Shown here: positions 38,669 through 48,094 of the stretch, in pieces
Layout of the letters: every line of letters begins with the position of its first letter
How positions within the stretch are numbered: the first letter of the stretch is position 1
Assembly (NCBI RefSeq): GCF_900092135.1
Contig: NZ_FMYF01000005.1
Location: forward strand, 296,505 to 360,504
Direction: 5' to 3'
DNA: 64,000 nt
DNA from: Raineyella antarctica
GTDB lineage: Bacteria; Actinomycetota; Actinomycetes; Propionibacteriales; Propionibacteriaceae
The notes under the pieces: model-generated
Told to the model about the DNA's origin: nothing
The model's database searches: none
What the model saw: the letters and a program-made list of their open reading frames with translations, nothing else
Position numbers and translations under genes: made by a program

Positions 38669-39262
38669 ATGACCAGCGAGAACACAGACACGAGTCTGGC
38701 CGCCTCCGCCCCCGGCAGCCCGTGGCACGCCGTCGGCGACTATTCCTTTGACTGGCCCGAAGTGACGCTCCCCTTCCAGCGGGAGTGGGCAGCGGCCATC
38801 GATTCCGACTTCCCCGCCGATGGCGACATCACCTGCGACCCGCGCACCTTCATGCCGCTGGAGAACGCGATCGTCGCACGACTGGCGGTCAGCGCAGCGG
38901 ATCCCGAGGCAGCCCGGCTCGCGCTGGACGCCGCCGCGTCGCGCTTCTACCTCGTCGACGTCGAGGGGCGTGAGTACACCTCCGATGAGCTCGACGAGGC
39001 TGCGGCGGAAGACGAGGTCTACACGGTCAGCTACGTCTCTGACGCCGAGATCATCGACGGCACTGCGGTGATCACCAACATCGACACCGATGGCGAGCAC
39101 CACCCCTGGATGTTCCGCACCTTCCTGCGCATCGTCGCCGAGGAACTACGCCGCGCCGGTGCGGTACCGGCACGCATCTCGCCCCCGCGGACCCCGGAGC
39201 TTCAGGAGTGGCTGGCCAGTCGAGGCACGGCCTTCCCCACAGATGCCGAACTGGCCCGCTGA
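38669..39262 (+). CDS. Unknown acidic soluble protein
   Basis: This 197-residue protein has no signal peptide and is rich in Asp, Glu and Ala, with aromatic segments (YSFDWPEVTLPFQREW near residue 25, HHPWMFRTFLRIV near 148). I recognise no family. The GC-rich codon pattern, good third-position bias and a conserved-looking C-terminal helix support it as a real gene. It converges on the NmrA-like gene with a 9-bp gap. Confidence 0.6.
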   Translation: MTSENTDTSLAASAPGSPWHAVGDYSFDWPEVTLPFQREWAAAIDSDFPADGDITCDPRTFMPLENAIVARLAVSAADPEAARLALDAAASRFYLVDVEGREYTSDELDEAAAEDEVYTVSYVSDAEIIDGTAVITNIDTDGEHHPWMFRTFLRIVAEELRRAGAVPARISPPRTPELQEWLASRGTAFPTDAELAR

Positions 39263-39271
39263 CGAGTCGAG

Positions 39272-40186
39272 TCAGTCGCCTCCGTCTCCCCGGACCCGAT
39301 GGCCAAGGCTGACCGCCAATCTGGCGATCGCCTCCTCGGGGGTCGGGACCTCACCGAACACCTGGCCCTGCCGGGTGGTGTCGGCAACGTACCTGCCGGT
39401 GTCGAACCACGCCACCATGGCGCGCATGTCCGCGTTCATCGCCGGGCGATCCGGAGCGGTCTCGCTGGTCGTCCCCGGGACGCCGGGAGCACCGCCCACC
39501 GCGATGTCCAGACCGGTGAGTCGGGAGGCGATCCGGGCGATCTCCTCGACGCTGACCGGCCGGGTCCACCCGATGTCGATGCGTTCTCCCTCGACGCCGG
39601 CGGCATCGACGGCCTCGGCCAGGTAGCGGGCGAGGTCAGCGGTGAGGACGTACGTCATCAGCGCTTGCGGAGAGTTCATCGAGACGAGGTGACCGGAGGC
39701 GAAAGGATCTCCGAAGCGGGTGAAGTTGTCCAGGAACGCGCCGGGCCGCAGGCCCACGAACGAAACCCCGAGCGCCTCGAGCGCGTCCTCTGCCAGCTTC
39801 TTGTGCCAGAAGTGCGGGACGTCCGGGGTCTGGTCGCAGGTGAGGATGCTGGTGAGGACGAACCGCCGGACGCCGGCGCGACTGGCGGCCTTCGCGAGGT
39901 TCGCCTGCCCGACGGTGTCGACCTCGAGGGCGTTGGGCAGTCGGCGGGTGTAGCCCGCTGCCGTGGTGACCACCGCATCGACGCCGGTCATGGCGGTCAC
40001 GAGGGAGTCGAGGTCGAGCATGTCGCCCCGGGCGATCTCGACGCCCGCCGACTCGAGGCCGCTCGCGTCGGTCGCGGGCCGTACGAGGGCGCGTACGTGC
40101 TTGCCTCGGGCCAACAACTCCCGGACGACCTGGCCCCCGACGTAGCCGGTGGCCCCGACAACGAGCACGCGCTGGTTCTCGCTCAT
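39272..40186 (-). CDS. NmrA-like NAD(P)-binding protein
   Basis: This 304-residue atypical short-chain dehydrogenase has a Rossmann motif VLVVGATGYVGGQVVREL at the N-terminus. It also has ARGDMLDLDSLVTAM and LRPGAFLDNF. The Tyr/Lys pair of active dehydrogenases is not obvious, as in NmrA/HSCARG regulators or quinone/NAD(P)H sensors. ATG 40186 follows GGAAGGACC. A strong inverted repeat about 150 bp upstream may be its operator, although the usual partner (an HxlR or TetR gene) is not adjacent. Confidence 0.87.
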   Translation of the reverse strand: MSENQRVLVVGATGYVGGQVVRELLARGKHVRALVRPATDASGLESAGVEIARGDMLDLDSLVTAMTGVDAVVTTAAGYTRRLPNALEVDTVGQANLAKAASRAGVRRFVLTSILTCDQTPDVPHFWHKKLAEDALEALGVSFVGLRPGAFLDNFTRFGDPFASGHLVSMNSPQALMTYVLTADLARYLAEAVDAAGVEGERIDIGWTRPVSVEEIARIASRLTGLDIAVGGAPGVPGTTSETAPDRPAMNADMRAMVAWFDTGRYVADTTRQGQVFGEVPTPEEAIARLAVSLGHRVRGDGGD

Positions 40187-40337
40187 GATGAGGTCCTTCC
40201 TGGCAGCACTCCGGTGCGGAGGTCGGATGCCCGGGCAGTCGGTGCCACTCCCCATTGTGCTTCGCCACCAGAATGCGGGGCTGCACTGGCCGCTCCAAGC
40301 CGATGGGCCATGCCTGTCCGAACCATCCGGCTCAGCA

Positions 40338-40370
40338 CAATGTCACTGAAGAAGTCCTTCAGTGACATTG
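40338..40370. promoter_or_regulatory. 14-bp perfect inverted repeat upstream of the NmrA-like gene
   Basis: CAATGTCACTGAAG (40338-40351) and CTTCAGTGACATTG (40357-40370) are perfectly complementary, with a 5-bp spacer. A second pair GTGACAT (40362-40368) and ATGTCAC (40382-40388) overlaps it. It lies in the 366-bp stretch 40187-40552, in which I see no supported gene. It looks like an operator with two overlapping dyads; a hairpin is also possible. Confidence 0.55.
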
Positions 40371-40552
40371 TGGTGGAGCACATGTCACAAAAGATCCATT
40401 GCCAGGCAGTTCTCGCGGTCAACCACGGGTCAGGACGTCCAAAACGCGCGGCGCGTAGAAGCGTCGCTTGTACGCTTCAGGAGCAAGGACACGAGGAGAC
40501 CCAGCTCTAGGCCGAGGACCTCACGGGGCCCGGGGAACGGGGAACAATACTG

Positions 40553-40882
40553 GTGGGCCTCGTCTCGACGTCTTTGAACAATCGGTACCTCTTGGACAGC
40601 ATCGAGCGGCACGTGCGCTTCGATGCTGCCGGCGGGTCGGCGACGCTCCGTACACCGCGAGGCCAAGAGCGAACCAACGAGCCGACCCGGTCAGCGCACG
40701 CGCTGCGGCGACGGATCACTGCGGACATACGTCGTAAGATCGTCCGCGAGTACTGCGAGGGCGCTTCAAGCCGGATGCTTGAACGCAAGTACGGTATGTC
40801 GAAGGCTTCAGTTATTAAGATTGTTCGTGACGCGGGAGTGAAACCGCGACCGCCTCATAGCCGAAAGACGAATCCGTTGTAA
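40553..40882 (+). CDS. Small HTH protein
   Basis: The protein has 109 residues and starts with GTG. The C-terminal half is a resolvase-type helix-turn-helix (ITADIRRKIVREYCEG, SRMLERKYGMSKASVIKIV) like the DNA-binding tail of invertases. The N-terminal half has no recognisable catalytic domain. It may be a remnant of a recombinase or a small regulator at the left edge of the accessory island. Base composition becomes visibly more AT-rich just after it. Confidence 0.55.
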   Translation: MGLVSTSLNNRYLLDSIERHVRFDAAGGSATLRTPRGQERTNEPTRSAHALRRRITADIRRKIVREYCEGASSRMLERKYGMSKASVIKIVRDAGVKPRPPHSRKTNPL

Positions 40883-40979
40883 TAGAAATACATATCGCAC
40901 CACGGGCTTCATTATCGCATAAACGGGCAAGTCGCGCCAAAGCAGATTGGGGGCGCAAGAGCCTCGAGGCTCACAAGAT

Positions 40980-42863
40980 TCAAAGAAGCCCCTTACTTCG
41001 GGCCACTACATCGAGCAGCATTTGGGGAACATCGCCGCCAGCTTGAAGCGTCGCCGTTCGGTACGCAAGTTGATTCTTCGACAGGAGGACGCCACTCCCG
41101 CCTTCGATCTCCCTACAGGATTCCTCCCACTCAGCCCAGTTCTGCGTCATAAAGGCCTCGAGATGATCGCCAAAGATGGCAACCGATTCACCAACGCACT
41201 CGGCCGGAAAATCCTCCTCTGTGAGCGCGAAATACTTCATGATTTTACGGTTCGATGCGGCGTGGCCCTCACGCTCCTTCCCGATCTTTGACAGACTCTT
41301 GCCCTTCGCGCGCGCACGTTCTTCGTATCCAGAATCAGCATCGAAGAGTGCATAAGTTGGGATGCCAAGCTCGGCAAGGATTGAATGAACGAGAGGGATT
41401 GACGCCTTTCCACCAACCGTCACGATAGACAAGCCACTCGCTTCGAGCGATCCCACCCCCGACTTGTCGGCGATGCCGCCGATTACAGCGGCCTCTGTTG
41501 TACCTTCGACAAGCAACGCACGGTGCGCGAAGAGCGCGATTGCGAGTTGATTTGTAACAATTCCGTCAAGTTGGCGATCCACCGTGGCGGCGTCCAATAC
41601 TCCATCAAGACGCGTCTTCACAGCTTCGAGAGTTGCCGAATAGACGCGCACAACAGGGTTATCGTCCGCCGAGCGAGAAAGGCGGCGTACCTGATCGAAA
41701 TGCTTCGGCTCTAGAAAGTACGCACTGTGAGTAGCGTACATTACCTGAATGCGCTTGCTTTCGTCCTCCGCCAGCTCTCTCAGCACCTTTGCGAACGTCT
41801 GCGCTTGAATGGGGTGCTGAAACAGCTCCGGTTCTTCGATCGCGAGACATATGACTCCGTCTGTCGATGCAGCGCCGGACTGGGCGAGTAGCTGCAGCGC
41901 GGAGATAAGAAGCGTCCGTTGAAACCCGTGACCCTGGCGTTCAACTGCAGTCTCAGTGGCTCCGTCTAGAACTGCAACCTCGAAGGTGGTTCTGGGCGCC
42001 TTCAGCTCAACTTCGGTAGGTGAGACCATGACAGCACGGCCGGGCGCATAGGTCGTCACCACCTCATTAAGTCGACCAGTCATATCCAGGAGTTGATCTT
42101 TGAACTTCTCCCGGTACACCTGTTGTTGCTTGCAGCGAGATTCTTCAACAATTCTGGCAATCTCGTCATCGGCTGCCGTGCGGTCGACAGACCGCTCGAG
42201 GATACGGCCGATGATGCTCGTCTTGCCATCGAGCGACTCCTCGCTCGCCCGAAGGTCTGCGGTTACGAGTACGAAGTCAAAGAGTCCACTCATCTTGCCG
42301 CCACTGTTAAACCCGAAGAAGTTCGTCTGCAGCGCCTCAGGTGCTTCTTCAAGCTGCTCGGCGTGTTGAGATTCCCACTCGGTCATCGCCTCATTAGCCG
42401 CGGTAGCGCTGGTCCAAGCTGGCAGCCCGAGCGCCGCATTCTCGCTGCGGAGAGCGGTGTACTCTCTCCTCTTCTCTCCAGCCGACTTCTGCTCCCGCAC
42501 CGCATTGAACGGCTTATAACTCTTCGAGTTGGCACTCAAGGTCTCTGTACCATCGGGGGTACGGCGCTTCCATGCCGTGAATGTTTCGACGCCAGGAGGT
42601 GCATACTTCCCGAGCTCCTCACGGTCCTTATCGGTGAGGTCACAGAACGTCACCTCAACCTCAATATCTTCTTCAGTTGCCCCAAACGAGCAGTCCTTGT
42701 CGTTGAGACATCCGGGTCTTCCATTAAAGTACCAGTCAAGCGCTCGCAGAACTGTGGATTTGCCCGCACCATTAGGGCCAATGAAGGTCGTAACTGAATC
42801 GAACTGGATGGCCACATCCTTAAGAGCTCGAAAATTCTTTATTCTAGCAGACTGGATCTTCAT
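40980..42863 (-). CDS. OLD-family ATP-dependent nuclease (AAA + TOPRIM)
   Basis: The protein has 627 residues. An SMC-like ATPase comes first, with Walker A GPNGAGKS (29-36), a signature-like EVRQ/ERQGHGFQRTLLIS segment and Walker B CLAIEEPELFQHP. A C-terminal TOPRIM nuclease follows, with LLVEGTTEAAVI and FDADSG. OLD nucleases defend against phages or process DNA. A GajB-like helicase partner is not adjacent, so this is a stand-alone class 1 type rather than Gabija. It starts 28 bp after hsdR on the same strand and probably belongs to that operon. Confidence 0.88.
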   Translation of the reverse strand: MKIQSARIKNFRALKDVAIQFDSVTTFIGPNGAGKSTVLRALDWYFNGRPGCLNDKDCSFGATEEDIEVEVTFCDLTDKDREELGKYAPPGVETFTAWKRRTPDGTETLSANSKSYKPFNAVREQKSAGEKRREYTALRSENAALGLPAWTSATAANEAMTEWESQHAEQLEEAPEALQTNFFGFNSGGKMSGLFDFVLVTADLRASEESLDGKTSIIGRILERSVDRTAADDEIARIVEESRCKQQQVYREKFKDQLLDMTGRLNEVVTTYAPGRAVMVSPTEVELKAPRTTFEVAVLDGATETAVERQGHGFQRTLLISALQLLAQSGAASTDGVICLAIEEPELFQHPIQAQTFAKVLRELAEDESKRIQVMYATHSAYFLEPKHFDQVRRLSRSADDNPVVRVYSATLEAVKTRLDGVLDAATVDRQLDGIVTNQLAIALFAHRALLVEGTTEAAVIGGIADKSGVGSLEASGLSIVTVGGKASIPLVHSILAELGIPTYALFDADSGYEERARAKGKSLSKIGKEREGHAASNRKIMKYFALTEEDFPAECVGESVAIFGDHLEAFMTQNWAEWEESCREIEGGSGVLLSKNQLAYRTATLQAGGDVPQMLLDVVARSKGLL

Positions 42864-42891
42864 TCAGCACTCCACGCGTACTTGTCCACGA

Positions 42892-45800
42892 CTAATCTCT
42901 GACCTCAAATTGCGCAAGCCCGAAGAATCGATCAAAGAAGGCTCCCAGCTTCGAGAGCACTCGTTGCTTCTTCTCGCCATGTCCACCCTTTGCTGAGAAA
43001 CGCGAGGCAGCCGGCAAGATGCGCTTGATGGCCGTCCCCGAGGTCTGTATGGTGCCGTCGCGGAAGGCTGTGTCGATGAACGCGCGCGTCTTCTCGGGGC
43101 GCAAGTTCTCCGACGCGATGATCTCCTTGAGCTCGGCCTCGCGTCGGGCGGCGATGAAGGCTCGCCACTCCTTGTCGATCTCGCCGCTAGCAGAGACGGA
43201 GTCGACGAAGGCCTCGATGAGGTCTTTCTTGTTCCTGAGGCTTGGGCTAGCGTCCACAGCCCGGGTGATCTCGGCGCGGATCTCCTTGTCTTCGCCGTCG
43301 CCGCGCTCGTTACGGTACTTCTGCACCAGCATGAGGATGTAGTCGACGTTGATCTCGACCTGCTTGATGAGCTCGATCTCGAAGACGACGTCGTCGTTGA
43401 TCGACTCCTTCTCGGTGTCCTGGTCGCGGCGGAACTCGGCGTACAGGTCCAAGTAGACGCTGCGGTAGTCCTGTGCCTGACGGTCGGTCAGGATCGCGTT
43501 GCCAGTGAAGTCGTCGAACGCGGTCAGGATGTTCTGCAATCGGAGGATCGTGCCGAAGAGCGCGATGAACGCCTTCTGGTCCGCCTCCCCGACGATCGGT
43601 GTCCCGAGCGGGTAGGTCTGGAGCAGCTCGGTCACCTTCTCGGCGTACTGGTCGAAGTACTCACCGTACGGCTTGAGTAGGACGACCCCGCCAGCTTCCT
43701 TGTTGCCGAAGAGGGCAATCGCGTCGTTGGCCTCCTCCTCGAGGTCGCGGAACGACACGATGTTGCCGTAGGTCTTGACTGAATTGAGGATGCGGTTCGT
43801 GCGCGAGTACGCCTGGATCAGGCCGTGGGCGCGCAGGTTCTTATCGACGAACAGCGTGTTGAGTGTGGTGGCGTCGAAGCCAGTGAGGAACATGTTCACG
43901 ACGATGACGAGGTCGATCTCGCGCTGCTTGAGCCGCAGGGAGAGGTCCTTGTAGTAGTTCTGGAACTTGTCGGCAGAGGTGTCGAAGCTTGTCCCGAACA
44001 TGTCGTTGTAGTCCTGGATCGCGTCCTCGAGGAACGTCCGGGCGTCCATCGTCAGTGACGAGGTGTCGAAGCCTTCTTCGTCGAGCGCGCCCTCCTCGAC
44101 GGCGTCGTTCACGCCGTAGGAGAAGATCAGCCCGACCTTCAGCTTCCGGTCGGACGGGAGATCCTGCTGCTGGATTTGGAAGTGGTTGTAGTACATCCGC
44201 GCCGCTTGGATCGAGGCGGTCGCGAACAGGGCGTTGAAGCCGCGCACTCGCTTGTCCCCCAGTGAGTAGTGCTCGGCGCGCTTGGTCTTCTGGTCGAAGT
44301 GCTCCAAGGTGTAGGCGACGATCTGGCTGATGCGCTCCGGGGCCAGAAGCGCCCGTTCGGTGTCGATGGCCGACACCTGCTTGTCGGTGATGCCCTCGGG
44401 AAGCTTGACAGTGTTGACGTAGTCGATGCGGAACGGCAGCACGTTCTTGTCGGTGATGGCGTTCACGATCGTGTAGGTGTGGAGCTTCTGCCCGAAGGCC
44501 TGCTCGGTGGTCTTCAAGAGCGGGCTACCACCAGTGCCGGCGTTCACTGCGAAGATCGGCGTGCCTGTGAACCCGAAGAGGTTGTAGCGCTTGAAGGCCT
44601 TCGTGATCGCGGTGTGCATGTCGCCGAACTGAGAACGGTGACACTCGTCGAAGATGATGACGACGTGGCCCGAGTAGATCCGGTGGCCCTTGTTCGCCTT
44701 GATGAACGTGGCGAGCTTCTGGATCGTCGTGATGATGATCTTGGCCTTCGGGTCCTCAAGCTGCCGCTTCAGCACCGCCGTTGACGTGTTGGAGTTGGCC
44801 GCGCCCTTCTCGAACCGGTCGTACTCGCGCATCGTCTGGTAGTCGAGGTCCTTGCGGTCTACGACAAACAACACCTTGTCCACGCTCGGAAGCTTGGAGG
44901 CGAGCTGGGCACTCTTGAAGCTCGTCAGTGTCTTGCCTGATCCGGTGGTGTGCCAGACGTAGCCGCCCGCTTCGATCGTGCCGAGCTGCTTGTAGTTGGT
45001 CGAGATATCGATCTTCTGCAAGATCCGCTCGGTCGCGACGATCTGGTAAGGCCGCATCACGAGGAGCATACGATCCGCAGTCAGGACGCAGTACTTCGTG
45101 AGGATGTTGAGGAGCGCGTGCTTGGCGAAGAAGGTCCGCGCGAACGCGGTCAGGTCTTGGATGGGCTTGTTCTGCGCGTCGGCCCACCACGAGGTGAACT
45201 CGAACGAGTTCGATGTCTTCTTCGCGCGCTTGGCGCCGGCCGCGTCGACGAGGTGCTGGCGACGGGTCGTGTTCGAGTAGTACTTCGTCAGCGTCCCGTT
45301 ACTGATGACGAACAGCTGCACGTACTCGAAGAGCCCTGAGCCCGCCCAGAAGCTGTCACGCTGGTACCGGTCGATCTGGTTGAACGCTTCCCGGATGTCT
45401 ACGCCACGGCGCTTGAGCTCGATGTGCACCATCGGCAGGCCGTTCACTAGCACGGTCACGTCATAGCGGTTGGCGTACTTGGCCCCGCCCTCGCCCTGGC
45501 CAATCTCGTACTGGTTGATGACCTGCAGCCGGTTGTTGTGGATGTTGACCTTGTCGATCAACATGACGTTCTTCTTTGAGCCGTCGTCGCGCTGGAGGAG
45601 CTGGACATGGTCCTCCTGGATCCGCACCGTCTTCTCAACGATGCCCTCGTTCGCGCTGGCGATGCGCTCCTTGAAGAACTGCCTCCATTCGCATTCGCTG
45701 AAGGTGATGCAGTTCAAGGCCTCCAGCTGAGCGCGCAGGTTAGTGACGAGCTGGTCCTCGCTCGTGATCGGCAAGTACTCGTAGGCCTGTGATTGCAGGA

Positions 45801-45939
45801 GCCTGATGAACTCTCGCTCCAGTTCAGACTCCGACTGGTACGCAGTCTCGCCTCCGACATCAGGGATGTACTCCGCAACGACAGTGCTCTCGCTGCTGAC
45901 GGCGATCGGGTCGTATCTTCTCGGCGCACCGTCATTCAT
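42892..45939 (-). CDS. hsdR: Type I restriction enzyme, R subunit
   Basis: This is a 1015-residue protein. The PD-(D/E)xK nuclease residues are D160, E174 and K176 (in RYDVTVL and IELKRRG). The superfamily 2 helicase motifs are TGSGKT (332-337), DECHRSQ (431-437) and FTGTP (457-461). HsdR cuts DNA far from the recognition site after ATP-driven translocation. All key residues are intact. The start overlaps the hsdS stop by 4 bp (ATGA), so the subunits are translationally coupled. Base composition is lower in GC than the core genes, consistent with horizontal transfer. Confidence 0.96.
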   Translation of the reverse strand: MNDGAPRRYDPIAVSSESTVVAEYIPDVGGETAYQSESELEREFIRLLQSQAYEYLPITSEDQLVTNLRAQLEALNCITFSECEWRQFFKERIASANEGIVEKTVRIQEDHVQLLQRDDGSKKNVMLIDKVNIHNNRLQVINQYEIGQGEGGAKYANRYDVTVLVNGLPMVHIELKRRGVDIREAFNQIDRYQRDSFWAGSGLFEYVQLFVISNGTLTKYYSNTTRRQHLVDAAGAKRAKKTSNSFEFTSWWADAQNKPIQDLTAFARTFFAKHALLNILTKYCVLTADRMLLVMRPYQIVATERILQKIDISTNYKQLGTIEAGGYVWHTTGSGKTLTSFKSAQLASKLPSVDKVLFVVDRKDLDYQTMREYDRFEKGAANSNTSTAVLKRQLEDPKAKIIITTIQKLATFIKANKGHRIYSGHVVIIFDECHRSQFGDMHTAITKAFKRYNLFGFTGTPIFAVNAGTGGSPLLKTTEQAFGQKLHTYTIVNAITDKNVLPFRIDYVNTVKLPEGITDKQVSAIDTERALLAPERISQIVAYTLEHFDQKTKRAEHYSLGDKRVRGFNALFATASIQAARMYYNHFQIQQQDLPSDRKLKVGLIFSYGVNDAVEEGALDEEGFDTSSLTMDARTFLEDAIQDYNDMFGTSFDTSADKFQNYYKDLSLRLKQREIDLVIVVNMFLTGFDATTLNTLFVDKNLRAHGLIQAYSRTNRILNSVKTYGNIVSFRDLEEEANDAIALFGNKEAGGVVLLKPYGEYFDQYAEKVTELLQTYPLGTPIVGEADQKAFIALFGTILRLQNILTAFDDFTGNAILTDRQAQDYRSVYLDLYAEFRRDQDTEKESINDDVVFEIELIKQVEINVDYILMLVQKYRNERGDGEDKEIRAEITRAVDASPSLRNKKDLIEAFVDSVSASGEIDKEWRAFIAARREAELKEIIASENLRPEKTRAFIDTAFRDGTIQTSGTAIKRILPAASRFSAKGGHGEKKQRVLSKLGAFFDRFFGLAQFEVRD

Positions 45940-47180
45940 GCTGCGAGCTCCTTGAACGTTAGGAGCTTGTTCAGGTAGTGGTCAAACTGCTCACGGCGAG
46001 CCGTGATCTCAGCGGGAAGGACCTCCAACAGCTCATCGACGAGTTCAGTGACCTTGTCGAGAAGCGCAACTACACGTTCCTGCTCTGCTTCAGATGGTAC
46101 TGGAATGAGGATCTTGGCAAGGCCGTCGCTTGAAAGGCGCTTGACCTTGGCACGTGAGACATGCTTGCCCTTTTGGGCATTGAATGGGCCTGACTGCAGG
46201 TAGTAAGAAACGAACTTGGGGTTCAAATGGCTGCGGTAGAGAAAGCAGTCATCATGGATCGCCACCTTCTCGTCACCGAGCCAGGCCACTGCCTTGCCCA
46301 CGTCTTCCACGGTCTCGCCCACTGCGGCAATTACGACATCGCCAGGTTGCGCGTAACGGAGTTGGGGTGCTAGGTCTTTACGAACGTGAGAGATGGTTGA
46401 ATCAGTTGCCGTTCCATAATATGTGTAGATCTCCCCGTAGTGAATGCTAGGAATACCCAAGTCGACGAAGTCATTCTTCGTAAAGCGACGCCCCCTAATG
46501 AATTCACCAATCTGACCCATGGGTACTCGAGAGATGCTTTCATCTCCCTCAAAACCGACTAGGGAATCACGATAGTACTTATAGCGTCGTTGACGACCCT
46601 CTATCTCCGCTTCCAGTGCTCTTGTCAATTCCGTCTTCAGATCTGCGAGGGTGTCTAGAACGCCTACAATCTCCCGCTGCACTTGAAGGGGTGGTATAGG
46701 AATGTGGACATCGGCGAGTTGCTTCGCTGATACATCGATGACCTTGGTTCCCGAGGCGAGCGCCTTCTTCTGGGTAAAGAACGACTCGGATCGGAACCAA
46801 TATGAGAGGAACTTTGGGTCTTGGTTGTGTTTTATCACTGTGGCGTGTCCGCCAGTCACAATGGACTGCTCGCCGAGCCAAGCGACTGCTTTGCCGACGT
46901 CCTCAACATTCTCGCTGGTATTGGTGACGATTAGGTCTCCAGGCTCCACCTTCGCGAGTTTGATCGCGGTCGTCGGAGTGACAAATGAGATAGTGGTGTT
47001 GGCCCAGACGCCATAGCGTGTGTAGATCTGGCCATAGTGAATTGCGCCAACGCCTTCCGCCAAAACAAGGTCACTCTTTGGCATTCCGTTGCCTCGCACG
47101 AGTTGGGCGATGTCGCCAAGCTTCTTAAACTCAACCCCATCTGGGCAGAACTCTTGGATTATCTCGTCGATCTGGCTCAT
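45936..47180 (-). CDS. hsdS: Type I restriction-modification specificity subunit
   Basis: The protein has 414 residues, in two target-recognition domains (about 15-170 and 220-370). A long helical spacer (LKTELTRALEAEIEGRQ) separates them, and a similar helical segment lies at the C-terminus. Both domains carry the same segment VEDVGKAVAWLG and a shared IHYGxIYTxYG start, so they are clearly homologous; the two half-sites may resemble each other. HsdS guides HsdM and HsdR to DNA. It sits between the Mrr-like gene and hsdR with ATGA overlaps on both sides. Confidence 0.95.
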   Translation of the reverse strand: MSQIDEIIQEFCPDGVEFKKLGDIAQLVRGNGMPKSDLVLAEGVGAIHYGQIYTRYGVWANTTISFVTPTTAIKLAKVEPGDLIVTNTSENVEDVGKAVAWLGEQSIVTGGHATVIKHNQDPKFLSYWFRSESFFTQKKALASGTKVIDVSAKQLADVHIPIPPLQVQREIVGVLDTLADLKTELTRALEAEIEGRQRRYKYYRDSLVGFEGDESISRVPMGQIGEFIRGRRFTKNDFVDLGIPSIHYGEIYTYYGTATDSTISHVRKDLAPQLRYAQPGDVVIAAVGETVEDVGKAVAWLGDEKVAIHDDCFLYRSHLNPKFVSYYLQSGPFNAQKGKHVSRAKVKRLSSDGLAKILIPVPSEAEQERVVALLDKVTELVDELLEVLPAEITARREQFDHYLNKLLTFKELAA

Positions 47181-48094
47181 GCGAAGAAGTCCTCGTCGAT
47201 TTCCACAATGTTGTATGTCTCGCGCACCTGAACGCCGACTCCGTAGCGGATCATGAGGTCCGCGAGGCGTTTTCCATCGATCAGGATGATCCGCGTCGGC
47301 ACCCTCTCGGCATAGCCTCGGGCTCCGTCCGTGAAGCGGCTCGTGGTGATGAACACGCCTCGGTCGGCCTTGCCGCTGAGGGCGCCCACAAAGGCCTGCA
47401 CGTCAGGTCGTTGGACGACGTTGCCTTCGGCGTATCGCTTCGCTTGGACGTATACGCGACTCAGACCCAACACGTCCTGGTCGATCACGCCATCGATGCC
47501 TCCGTCGTTGCTGAGCTGTGTCACGGAACCGCTACCCGTGGTTCCGCCGTAGCCCATGGCCAGGAGGAGTTGCACGACGGCGTCTTCGAAGAATCCGGGA
47601 TCCTTGCCCTGGAGGCGAGTCAGGAGCTCGCTCGCGACCTCGTCATGGATGCGCGCGACACCGCCCTGCACCTGTTCGGTAGGGGTCATGGAAGTCGGTG
47701 CCGGCGGACTCGCAGCCGGCTGAGCGCTGCGCGACGTGGTGGCCACGTATGCACGAATCGGCGATGAGGGGTCATCGCCGAGGGCCTTGATCTCCTGCTC
47801 GCGCACGCCAAGAGGGAATCTCTCCAGCAGCTGCCTGCCTGCGTCAGTAATCGTGTAGTTGCCGCGAGATGGACGCACGAGCGCACCCACATTTGTGAGG
47901 AACGAGAGTCCCCACCCGATCCGGTTCTCGTACAGGAACTGTCCCGACGAGAGCGCCTCCTTCATCTGATCGTCCGTGAGATGCACGTCCTGTGCCACAA
48001 GGAGACATAGTTCTCGTCGGGTGCGCACAATTCCGTCGTTGAGAACACGCAGCGTCGGGATCATGAACTCTTCCCAGGTGGGCATGTCTGTCAT
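47177..48094 (-). CDS. Mrr-type restriction endonuclease embedded in the type I operon
   Basis: This 305-residue protein has an N-terminal winged-helix Mrr_N domain (TLRVLNDGIVRTRRELCLLV). A Pro/Ser linker leads to a C-terminal PD-(D/E)xK nuclease with DGGIDGVIDQDVLGLSRVYV then QAKRY, which gives the D-(x)-QxK pattern of Mrr_cat. Mrr enzymes cut modified or foreign DNA. It shares a 1-bp overlap (TAATG) with hsdM and a 4-bp overlap with hsdS, so it is a built-in member of the operon and not a later insertion. Confidence 0.9.
   Translation of the reverse strand: MTDMPTWEEFMIPTLRVLNDGIVRTRRELCLLVAQDVHLTDDQMKEALSSGQFLYENRIGWGLSFLTNVGALVRPSRGNYTITDAGRQLLERFPLGVREQEIKALGDDPSSPIRAYVATTSRSAQPAASPPAPTSMTPTEQVQGGVARIHDEVASELLTRLQGKDPGFFEDAVVQLLLAMGYGGTTGSGSVTQLSNDGGIDGVIDQDVLGLSRVYVQAKRYAEGNVVQRPDVQAFVGALSGKADRGVFITTSRFTDGARGYAERVPTRIILIDGKRLADLMIRYGVGVQVRETYNIVEIDEDFFA

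Noticed and set aside
37934..39103. Minus-strand ORF with RVRVRVRV stretch
   Set aside because: The stretch is produced by the CCTGAC hexamer repeat and the rest is antisense to supported genes.
40980..42863. Gabija system (GajA)
   Set aside because: The OLD-type domain fits, but no UvrD-like GajB gene is adjacent; hsdR lies on one side and a small HTH gene on the other.
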